This document shows, in pieces, positions 11,961 through 21,344 of a DNA stretch of 64,000 nt. Location of the stretch: assembly GCF_018294505.1 (NCBI RefSeq), contig NC_057803.1, positions 238,482,397 through 238,546,396 on the forward strand, read 5' to 3'. How positions within the stretch are numbered: position 1 is the stretch's first letter; each line of letters opens with the position of its first letter. The position numbers and the translations under genes are program-made. This DNA is from Triticum aestivum. Lineage: Eukaryota; Streptophyta; Magnoliopsida; Poales; Poaceae. The notes under the pieces were generated by a model. It was not told the DNA's origin and did no database searches. It worked only from the letters and a program-made list of their open reading frames with translations.

Positions 11961-13338
11961 TGAAAGTGCGTTATATCGACTAGAGGGGGGTGAATAGGCG
12001 ATTTTTATGAAAGTCTTCAAAACGTGGGAGTTATGAAGACAGACAGTGAAGATATGCCTATTACTATGCAGCGGAAGTTAGATTACACTAGGCAAGCCAT
12101 GGTCAAGTATTCAATAGAGTGAAAGCACAATGACAAATAGCTGCAGTGTAATAAGGATCAGGTAGGAAGAAGTTATGAAGCCAAACAGATCATACATTCA
12201 CGTTGTGAAGACAAAAGGTAGAGCAAGCATGCAATGGCTTCACAATGAGTAACAGTAAGAAAAGGGAAGTGAAGATGAAACCAGTGACTCGTTGAAGACA
12301 ATGATGTGTTGGACCAGTTCCAGTTGCTGTGACAACTGTACGTCTGGTTGGAGCGGCTAGGTATTTAAACCTTAGGACACACAGTCCCGGACACCCAGTC
12401 CTGAACACGCAGCTCAGGACACCAAGTCCTCACCGTATTCTCCTTGAGCTAAGGTCACATAGTCCTCGCCCAATCACTCTGGTAAGTCTTCAAGGTAGAC
12501 TCCCAAACCTTCACAGACTTCGTTCACTGGCAATCCACAATGTCTCTTGGATGCTCTGAACGCGACGCCTAACCGTCTGGGGATGCACAGTCCTCAAGTG
12601 TAATAAGTCTTCAGATCACACAGACAAGAAGACTTAAGTGATGCCCAATGTTCTCTGGCTCTGGGTGGTTAGGGCTTTTCTCCTCGCTAGGAATTTTCTC
12701 TCAAAGGCTTCGAGGTGGGTTGCTCTCAAACGACAAAAGCCGTGCACTGAAATCTGAGCAGCCAACCGTTTATGGTTGTAGGGGGTGGGCTATTTATAGC
12801 CACTTGGCAACCCGACCTGATTTGTCCGAAATGACCCTGGGTCACTAAGGAACTGACACGTGTCTCAACGGTCAGATTTCAAACTCTCATGGCAACTTTA
12901 CTTGGGCTACAAGCAAAGCTGACTTGTCCGGCTCTGGACAAGATTCGCTCTCATTGTCTTCACTCGAAGACATAGGTTTTTGGTTTAGGCATCACTTCAG
13001 TCATTCTGACTGGTTCTCCTGGACCCCACTTAACAGTACGGTGGTTCCTATGACTCAACACAAAAGAAAAAGAACTACGAAAGATCTAAGTCTTCGAGCT
13101 CCATAGGCTTCATAACGTGTCTTCTTTTGTCATAGTCTTCAATGTGAATATCTTCATATACCACCTTTGGCTTCAATGTCTTCATACATTTTTAGGGGTC
13201 ATCTCTGGTAGTAAAACCGAATCAATGAGGGACTTCTACCTGTGTTATCCTGCAATTCTCACAAACACATTAGTCCCTCAACTAGGTTTGTCGTCAATAC
13301 TCCAAAACCAACTAGGGGTGGCACTAGATGCACTTACA
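11961..13338 (-). repeat. Element C 3' LTR (1,378 bp)
   Basis: It starts TGAAAGTGCG and ends GCACTTACA on the + strand. It matches 41497-42876 nearly base for base. The minus-strand TATA box TATAAATA lies at 12791-12798 in both-strand-symmetric context (GGCTATTTATAGCC). The open frames inside are only LTR sequence. Confidence 0.95.
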
Positions 13339-13953
13339 ATCTCCCCCTTTTTGGTGATTGATGACAAACTAGTTGAAGTTTTCAACGGGGAATATAGTCT
13401 GTGAAATTGTAAAGGATAAGGAATTGTCTTCATAAGTTGCAAGGGCTCCCCCTGAAGATGTGCATATAAGTTAATTTGCTTTTGGAATGCAAATGCACAT
13501 GGTAGGTTGTACTTTAGGAGATCTACTTCAGCTTATGATGACAATCCACTATGCATGTGAAAGTATATGAAGATAATGACATGCATAATGCAAAATGGAC
13601 GTCTGCAGAATGAGATAAGTGCGGAATTTATCGTCACACATGCGGAATTTATCTTCGCAAAACAGGGTGGCAAACAAGTAGCAGACGACCATCGAGTTTT
13701 AGTGTTACAACTCAAAGAACCAAATGAAGCAAAAACGAGAGTTGTAAGCACGGAGCAAAATATAGCAAAACATAAAGCACCCGCCCATATGGACCCGCTT
13801 GAAGACTATCAACCCATATGTTTCTCCCCCTTTTGTCAGCAAGGACCAAAAAGGTTTGAAGACATAGAGTGTCTATTCATTCCCAGAAGCAGCAAGGTCG
13901 TTGGAGGTGTTTGGCGGTGCAAAAGAGCTTGGAGGTGCTGAAGCAGGTGGCGG
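13339..13953 (-). other. Element C polypurine tracts and 3' untranslated region
   Basis: The primary tract is at 13339-13352 (minus strand AAAAAGGGGGAGAT), abutting the LTR. A second close copy is at 13821-13834 (AAAAGGGGGAGAAA) near the env-like stop, and a weaker one is at 13446-13453. Repeated polypurine tracts are a described Sirevirus trait. No coding signal is seen between them. Confidence 0.75.
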
Positions 13954-16900
13954 TCATGTAGCATCATCTTCTTCATCAATGATTCTGGCAGTGACTGTGG
14001 CAGCAGATGAAGAAAACTCAGAGTCTTCAAGTGATGGTGTGTTTCGCATCACAGCCCTTCTAGGAGGTGTGGTGTCAAACTTGAATCGCTCAGTGAAGCC
14101 ATCCTCTTCAAGTTCAGCTTCAGTACACATCATTGATAGCCCTTTCCATGTACGACGACAGGTTTCATGAGTGACGAAAGCATTCTTGGTGGCAAGATTT
14201 CGAAGACGATTAACATCCACCAAGAGGCTTTTCATCTGACGCTTTAGCCAGTCGTGATGCCTATCTTGTTTTTGATGAAGGGCCACAAGAAGCTCTCGGT
14301 TATTGAGAACACGAGCGCGCTTCTTGGGTCTTGAAGCAGTTGCACTATCAGTGGCTTCAGTTGAAGCAGGGTGTGGCGCACGTGTAGTGCCAGCCAAAGG
14401 ATACACCCTGGAGATGGCTTCAACACCTTCATCGTTCTGAGTGAAGCTCTGGTGTTCTGCATTCTGAAGACTCAAAGGTTGCTTGGCAGGCTCAGGATAT
14501 ATAGCTTCAGCAGAGGTATCCACATCTGGCAAGAAGATCCGATGGTTGCGGGCTGAGGGCTGATATGAGATCGCAGAGTGAAGCTTGATCAGTCTCATTA
14601 CCCAAGGAGCATAGTACTTTAAACCAAACAGATCTGAGCCTGATGCAGCTAGTTGGCGTATGAAGAAATCCTGTGCGTTGAAGCATTTGCCATGAAGGAT
14701 ACAGAATATCAGAGTCTTCATTGCACCCTCGATCTTGGCATTTGGAGAGTGCCCTTTAATAGGCCAGAGAGTCCGCCGGATAATGTGATAGATGGTTCTG
14801 GGCAGGTACTCAAAGTCTTCAACGAAGAACTCTGTTGGATAAGGAGCATCGTGGGGCAATGGCTTCATCATGGAGAGCATCTGACTCATATTTGGTTCAG
14901 GCCTCTGGAATATGCTCTCAAGAGCTTCAATGTGTAGTGGACAGCCTTCCTCGAAGAGTTCGCCAGGAGTGGGCAGGCCGGTGAGCTCAATGATATCGAA
15001 TGCATTGGCTTCGTGATGGACATTGCCGGTCATCCACTCCAGGGCCCAAGTCTTCGGATCTCTGTTGTATCCTTTGATGTGTAGGGTGGCATAGAATTGC
15101 AACAGAAGCTCTTCATTCCAGTGCTCTTCATCAGTTATAAACTGCAGCAGACCCACTTGCTTGAAGCAATCCAATGCTTCCTCTAAACAGGGCAGACCGG
15201 CAATGGCTTCAACATCAAGGCGCTTGTGCGGGAAGATGCGACCTTGGTTGTATAGGATGCATGAATAGTAGCTGCGCTGAGGATAGCTCCAGAACCTATC
15301 TGATGAAATCCTTTCCCTTGAATAGGGGTTCTTGGAGCTGTTGAAGAACGTATTGTCTGCCTTGAAGCTATTGATGTCAAAGGAGCCAGGTGCTGATGCA
15401 GGACCTGGGAACCTTGGCAGCCTTGGGACTGGCTTCTGGACATGAGGCCTGTGCTCAACATGGTAATCAAATTGAGGACCTGCAGCAGACTCAGGAACAG
15501 AAGTGTCTGGATCAGTAGCTTCGCTGTCTGCTGAAGCTTTTGGTGGGGAGGGCTCCACATTGGCTTCAGTGTTGGTTGTGGCAGCCTCAATATTTTCAGC
15601 CTCCGCTTGACTAGCTGGAGGGTCAGTCACAAGCACGTTCTCCTGGAGAACTGCTTCTTGGTGGAGCATTGGAGTGGGCTCTTGTGGTGCTTCTTCTTCG
15701 GCTGATGCAGCCGGAATGTCTTCAGCATAGACTTGAGGCCTTGGACCTTTGCGAAGCCTGCGGAATGCAGACGACGCCTGTGGGGTTGGAGTGGGCTGGG
15801 CCTCATTGTCTTCTTCCTCTTGAGGGTGATCCGCCCATGACGCATCTTGTGCAATTGGCGTCAGAGGACGACCAATGCTGATGAGTTCGCTTTGTTCATA
15901 CTGAGGAAGGGCTGCATCATCTTGTACATTGTCCTGATGACCAATGTCTTCAGCAGCAATGGGGTCGGCTGCTGGTATGTCTTCAGCTTCAGGAGCCTCT
16001 GTGGAAGCAGGCTCATGAACTGTCAGTTGTCGTTCTGCGTTGGGGTGAACCATAGAGATAGGTTCAACTATCAAGGGCTCTGTGGGAGCAGCCCGAGATT
16101 TCTTGATCTTTCGCTTCTTCTTGCTGGGGGCAGTAGGAGAGGCTTCAGAGCTTTTCCTCTTCCTGGCTTCAGCCTCAGCAGTTCTTGTCTTCTTGAGCTC
16201 TGAAGCTGTTGACCGGCTCTTTGGCTTCGAGCCAGTCGTTGCAGTTGGGAAGACAATTGGAACTGCTTCTTGCCTAGGTGCCTCTGGTTCAGCCATAGCA
16301 GGCTTCTTCTTCTTCTTCGCGGCCATCTTGGGGTCGATGCCAGGACGCCCAAGTGCCTTGCGCTTCTCAGCCTCATTGTAGGCTTGTACACATCTTTCAG
16401 CCAGAGACTTCATCCGCTCACGTGAGCCCTGAGCTTCTGCACGCTTCTTCAGAAAATTTTCCTTGAGCTCATGCAACATGGTCTTGAAGCTCTTCACTTC
16501 TTGCACGCTGAGCTTGGCCATATTCTTCTTGAACTGAGCCTTTTCATGATCAATTTTCTGCTTCAGTTCAACAATGCGCTGGGCAATGGCAAGTTCTGAA
16601 GCAATTGCGCCTTGGAAGGCGACGCTGAGGCCAACAGGCAGCTGCAGATCTTCGAAGCTGATGTTTGGTGTGGCAAACCATTCGTCGATGAAGTTGTGGA
16701 TGATGGCGACATCAAAGAGAGGCAAATTGTTGAAGATTTCAGCTTCTTCTTTGCTCTTGATGAGCTGCTCTAGAGCGTCATCTCCAAGATCTTCATCACT
16801 TGACAGATCAATGGCTTCGCTGCGCAGAATGGCAGCAGCTGTGAGCTCTTTGCCGGTGTGTGGCTGAGGCACCTTGGCCTTCTGGGGCTTGGAGACGCGG

Positions 16901-17625
16901 GATACGTCTTCAGACTGCACACTGTCTTCAGGAGGTGCAGTTGCCAATGGCTTCGCCCTTGAGATTTTTGAAGAAGGGGCCGGCTTTGAAGCTTTTGGCT
17001 TCTTCGACTGCTTTGGCTTCGGTACAGCAGGAGCTTCATCAGACTCAGAGTCAGCTGGAGGGTCATTCACGGCAGTCCCTTGGACTAAGATGCGGGTGAT
17101 GAGGCCCTCAAGATTGGCATACGGACCGATGATATTGGGTTCTGCGTAGCGTGTGCCATCTGCCCTTGGTGCTGCGGGACCAGGGTTGAAGTCTAACCCC
17201 AACTTCTTCTTGTTCTGCTTCGCTGATTGTTGGGAAAACTGGAAGTTGCGCTTGAATAGATTGTCGTCACGACACCAGAGTAGTGACGACGGATGTGCAT
17301 CATCAGGCTGTGGCCCACGAACCATGCATGGATAGAAGCTTTGGGCAATAGCTTCATCTCTGGACCTGGGTACAAGGTTTTTGTATAAGATGTCTCCCCA
17401 CGGTCTTTTGATGGCACTTTTCTCAGCATACTCTTGGGTTGTGAAGCGGTATTTGAACCATTGTTCAGCCCAATAGCGTCGAATCCATTGGATTCGGGTC
17501 TTGCACTGCCCATAATTCTCTTCAGGATCTGTTTTATACATTTCTGCCAGGTCTTCAGGCAGATCTTTGGAAGTTCCTTCACGTCGCTGTCTGCCCCCCT
17601 TCCTTGCTGCTGCTTCTGAAGCCAT
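13954..17625 (-). CDS. Sirevirus env-like / plant transposon-type protein, intact
   Basis: The start chosen is the ATG at 17623-17625 (about 1,224 codons) because the homologous ORF in element D begins with a matching ATG-GCT. An in-frame ATG at 17781 would add 52 residues of leader. An N-terminal segment (IQWIRRYWAEQWFKYRF) is shared with D. A long Pro/Ala/Glu-rich, probably disordered stretch follows, with a Lys/Glu-rich predicted coiled coil and basic nuclear-localisation-like clusters (SKKKRKIKKSR). A compact domain near the C-terminal third (PYSRERISSDRFWSY onward) resembles the 'putative plant transposon protein' family. No signal peptide, transmembrane segment or furin-like site is visible, so the usual 'env-like' label may not describe its function. 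Role unknown. Confidence 0.8.
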   Translation of the reverse strand: MASEAAARKGGRQRREGTSKDLPEDLAEMYKTDPEENYGQCKTRIQWIRRYWAEQWFKYRFTTQEYAEKSAIKRPWGDILYKNLVPRSRDEAIAQSFYPCMVRGPQPDDAHPSSLLWCRDDNLFKRNFQFSQQSAKQNKKKLGLDFNPGPAAPRADGTRYAEPNIIGPYANLEGLITRILVQGTAVNDPPADSESDEAPAVPKPKQSKKPKASKPAPSSKISRAKPLATAPPEDSVQSEDVSRVSKPQKAKVPQPHTGKELTAAAILRSEAIDLSSDEDLGDDALEQLIKSKEEAEIFNNLPLFDVAIIHNFIDEWFATPNISFEDLQLPVGLSVAFQGAIASELAIAQRIVELKQKIDHEKAQFKKNMAKLSVQEVKSFKTMLHELKENFLKKRAEAQGSRERMKSLAERCVQAYNEAEKRKALGRPGIDPKMAAKKKKKPAMAEPEAPRQEAVPIVFPTATTGSKPKSRSTASELKKTRTAEAEARKRKSSEASPTAPSKKKRKIKKSRAAPTEPLIVEPISMVHPNAERQLTVHEPASTEAPEAEDIPAADPIAAEDIGHQDNVQDDAALPQYEQSELISIGRPLTPIAQDASWADHPQEEEDNEAQPTPTPQASSAFRRLRKGPRPQVYAEDIPAASAEEEAPQEPTPMLHQEAVLQENVLVTDPPASQAEAENIEAATTNTEANVEPSPPKASADSEATDPDTSVPESAAGPQFDYHVEHRPHVQKPVPRLPRFPGPASAPGSFDINSFKADNTFFNSSKNPYSRERISSDRFWSYPQRSYYSCILYNQGRIFPHKRLDVEAIAGLPCLEEALDCFKQVGLLQFITDEEHWNEELLLQFYATLHIKGYNRDPKTWALEWMTGNVHHEANAFDIIELTGLPTPGELFEEGCPLHIEALESIFQRPEPNMSQMLSMMKPLPHDAPYPTEFFVEDFEYLPRTIYHIIRRTLWPIKGHSPNAKIEGAMKTLIFCILHGKCFNAQDFFIRQLAASGSDLFGLKYYAPWVMRLIKLHSAISYQPSARNHRIFLPDVDTSAEAIYPEPAKQPLSLQNAEHQSFTQNDEGVEAISRVYPLAGTTRAPHPASTEATDSATASRPKKRARVLNNRELLVALHQKQDRHHDWLKRQMKSLLVDVNRLRNLATKNAFVTHETCRRTWKGLSMMCTEAELEEDGFTERFKFDTTPPRRAVMRNTPSLEDSEFSSSAATVTARIIDEEDDAT

Positions 17626-18364
17626 AAACTTTAACTTGAAAGGCTTCAAAACTTTCAAAGGCTTCAAAGGCTTTCTTTTGCTGGACCAACAGGAACTGGC
17701 TTCAGGAGAATTTATGTGATGCTGTAAGAATTCTGCAAATGAATGCAGACTATGAGAACCAAAGGATTCTCCCACGGACATGTAACTGTGACAGCATTAA
17801 GGTGCGAGGGAAGGGGAAGAGGTCATATGCATTCTCAGAAGGTTTTGAAGATTAATCAGTTTAGAAGACATTGACCTCATCGTGCGAAGACATTCACTCA
17901 TAGATAAGAAGTTGGTTCCAGATTTGTACGAACCCACAGATCAGTACAAGTGAGGAATCTAACTACTTCATGAAGCACAAGTGAATATACTAGGCATGTT
18001 ATGAGATGCAGATTGAGAGATCTAACTTGTGTGAAGATAAACTTCTTATGGTAGAAAGTGACAGAACCATGAGATCAAAAGGGGCTGTAAAAAGAAGTTT
18101 TATTTACCACACTTGGAACTGCTAGACGGAGTGGGAGATGATGCCGAGCAGTTCAGTCCTCCGTGCCCTAACTTGGCGACGGAAGACACCTACGGCGACG
18201 ACGGAGAGAACGATGTCCGCGGTCGGTGTGAGGACGGTGTCGGAGAGGTTGCGGCAGCGAAGCGCTTCGTCGCCGGCGTCGTCGAGAGCTAGCGGTGGCG
18301 CTAGGGTTCGTGCGAGGGTGGAAGAAGGAGATAATGACCGCGGTAAGTGTGAATTTATAGGCAC
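17626..18364 (-). promoter_or_regulatory. Promoter-like leader upstream of the env-like ORF in C
   Basis: On the minus strand a TATA box (CTATAAATT, 18352-18359) is followed about 45 nt later by a leader motif AACCCTAG (18301-18308) in CT-rich sequence typical of plant 5' untranslated regions. GT donor-like sites occur near 18105-18110 and CAG acceptor-like sites between about 17,700 and 17,790, so a leader intron is possible. Base composition jumps to GC-rich at 18130-18310, unlike the flanks. Promoter activity and splicing are inferred, not shown. An analogous block occurs in element D. Confidence 0.5.
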
Positions 18365-19076
18365 AGGGGCGGCACTGTGCTATTACACAAGTGCCCCTGG
18401 CGATTCGCATCTGAGGAACGCGTGGTCAGTTTGCGGAAGTTTGGGGTTTGTTCCACGTCCCACGCATGCCTAGATTGTCGGGCGGTCGTTCCTGCTTCTC
18501 CGGATTTTATGTGGAGGAATGAGCATTGAAAATGGACTTTATGGTTGTCTCTATATCTTCTGCTGACAAGGACTCAGTGAATACATTCGACAGTTTCAAT
18601 AGAATGCATATGACTTGGAGAGATAGAATTTGAGATAGAAAGCATAGAGAGTTAGGGTCCGATCACATTCACTTAGTTCAAAAGATTCAACCAAGAAGAC
18701 ATAGCTATAAGTGAATGCTGTAGAGGACAGAACACTAGCATATATATATATATATATATATATATATCTGTAGTCAACATAGTGAAGATGATCATGAAAA
18801 TATGTTGAGTTCGAAGCCAAATCAAAGATGAAGACATTGCAAGGTAACGCCATGAGTGAAACACTTCAAAATGGAACGTTTGGTGGTGGCGTTACCCACC
18901 GTATAGGAAGTATTAGACCCAGACACGGCACACAATTATCGTGGCGCTCCGAAGTCAAATTCCACATTAATGTATTCACACTTAGAATGTATGTCTTCAT
19001 TGATTGAAGATATACTTTACTTTGTGCATTGCACATCTAAGTCATCATATGCATAAGTGTTAGGATGTGTGCCTGA
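18365..19076 (-). other. Element C spacer between Pol stop and the env-like leader
   Basis: About 0.7 kb with no coding signal. It contains a TA dinucleotide microsatellite at 18741-18767. In Sireviruses where the env-like frame follows Pol directly by stop-codon readthrough, no such spacer exists. Confidence 0.6.
18741..18767. repeat. (TA)n microsatellite
   Basis: Thirteen and a half TA units in a row between the Pol and env-like genes of element C. It is a likely polymorphic site and a spot prone to assembly or PCR slippage. Confidence 0.95.
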
Positions 19077-21344
19077 TCACAGGACATTTGAGGATTCCAG
19101 GATATTTAGCTCACACCGTAACTTGCAAAACCTCTTCTCATCCAAGGGCTTGGTGAAGATATCTGCCAATTGCTCTTCAGTGTTGACGTGTATGATATCA
19201 ATGTCTTCCTTCACAACATGATCTCTGAGAAAGTGATGACGAATTTCAATGTGCTTTGTCTTCGAGTGCTGAACTGGGTTGTTGGCAATCTTGATGGCGC
19301 TTTCGTTGTCGCAGTAAAGTGGTACTTGCTTCAGATGAATGCCATAATCCTTGAGTGTTTGCTTCATCCACAGAAGCTGAGCGCAGCAAGATCCAGCAGC
19401 AATGTATTCAGATTCAGCAGTGGAGAGAGATACACAGTTCTGCTTCTTTGAAGACCAACATACAAGTGATCGTCCCAGAAAGTGACATGTGCCTGATGTA
19501 GACTTGCGATCAACTTTGTCACCAGCATAATCAGCATCCGAAAATCCAACCAAATCAAACTCTGAGCCCTTTGGATACCATAATCCTAGAGTTGGGGTGT
19601 GAGCCAAATATCGAAGAATTCGCTTCACAGCTAAGTGATGCGACTCCTTTGGTGCCGCTTGAAATCGAGCACACATGCAAACACTAAGCATAATATCTGG
19701 CCTAGATGCACATAAATAAAGCAAAGAACCAATCATGGAGCGGTATACCTTTTGATCGAACTCTTTACCATTGTCGTCAGGACCTAGATGATGTTTGGCT
19801 GGCATTGGTGTTGTGAAGCCTTTGCAGTCTTGCATACCGAACTTCTTCAGGCAATCTTTGAGATACTTCTCTTGAGATATGAAGATGCCATTGCGTTGTT
19901 GTCGTATTTGAAGACCAAGGAAGAACTTCAGCTCCCCCATCATGGACATCTGATATTGCTCTTGCATCATATATCCAAACTCTTCACTGTACTTCTGATT
20001 GGTGCAGCCGAAGATAATGTCATCCACATATATTTGGCACACAAACAGTTCACCATCATATGTCTTCATGAAAAGAGTGGGATCTAGGGAACCAGGTATG
20101 AAGCCTTTGCTCTTTAGGAAATATTTGAGTGTGTCATACCAGGCCCTAGGGGCTTGTTTGAGGCCATACAGTGCCTTGTTGAGCTTGTATACCATGTCAG
20201 GATGTTTTGGATTTTCAAAGCCAGGCGGTTGTGCAACATACACTTCTTCTTCAATCTTGCCATTGAGAAAGGCACTTTTCACATCCATTTGATATAGAAG
20301 TATGTTATGATGATTTGCATAGGTCAGCAATATGTGTATGGCTTCAAGCCTAGCCACAGGAGCAAATGTTCCATCGAAGTCAATGCCTTCCACTTGAGTA
20401 TATCCTTGAGCAACGAGACGAGCTTTGTTTCTGACAACTTGACCATGCTCATCTTGTTTGTTGCGGTATATCCATTTGGTGCCTATTATGTTGTGCTTCC
20501 GTGGATCAGGACGCTTAACCAGTTCCCGTACATTATTCAGCTCAAACTGTTGAAGCTCTTCTTGCATAGCTTGAATCCATTCAGGTTCCATGAATGCTTC
20601 TTCAACTTTCTTGGGTTCTGATATTGAGACGAATGCGAAGTGCCCATAGAAATTTGCTAGCTGAGTTGCCCTTGAACGAGTGAGTGGACCAGGTGCATTG
20701 ATGTTGTCTATTATTCTGTCAATCTGCACTTCATTGGCAACACGAGGATGTACAGGGCGAAGACTTTGCTCTTGTTGATCTGTGTTGCTGTTGGGAGGAA
20801 TGTCTTCAGGCTGAGCATTGTCTTCATGTTGATCAGGTGCTGAGATGATAAGTTCTTCTTCAGGATGAGATTCAGAAGGTATAATCTCTCCAGTTCCCAT
20901 TAGCTTGATTGATTCACTAGCTGGAATTTCATCTAGCACATTTGGTAGTTGCTCTCTTTGTGAACCATTTGTCTCATCGAACCGCACATCCATTGTCTCA
21001 ACCACTTTGTAATGAAAGAGATTGAAGACTCTGTAGGAGTGCGAATCCTTTCCATATCCAAGCATAAAACCCTCATGTGCTTTTGGTGCAAACTTTGAGG
21101 TGTGGTGTGGGTCCTTGATCCAGCACCTTGCGCCAAATACTCTGAAGTAACTAACATTTGGCTTTTTGCCAGTAAGGAGCTCATATGATGTCTTGTTCAG
21201 AAGCTTGTGAAGATAAACACGATTGATTGTATGGCATGCAGTGTCAATGGCTTCAGTCCAGAATTTTCTTGGAGTCTTGTATTCATCTAGCATCGTTCTG
21301 GCCATCTCAATGAGTGTTCTGTTCTTGCGTTCGACGATGCCATT
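19077..21344 (-). pseudogene. Element C Pol, C-terminal part: integrase end, reverse transcriptase, RNase H
   Basis: An open frame of about 755 codons to the Pol stop at 19077. It begins with the integrase catalytic-E segment ([11 protein letters not shown]), then the integrase C-terminal [13 protein letters not shown] motif. Copia reverse transcriptase follows ([19 protein letters not shown]; catalytic YVDDIIFG near 20,015-20,035), then RNase H ([36 protein letters not shown]). No stop interrupts it. The N-terminal part of the same gene lies beyond X at 37745-38638. The gene is therefore split between the second Asp and the Glu of the integrase triad, and no functional Pol can be made. Confidence 0.9.

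Noticed and set aside
18122..18364. A possible small host gene in the GC-rich leader of element C
   Set aside because: Frames are short on both strands with no domain, and the block sits in the position occupied by an analogous leader in element D. A promoter/leader reading is more economical.
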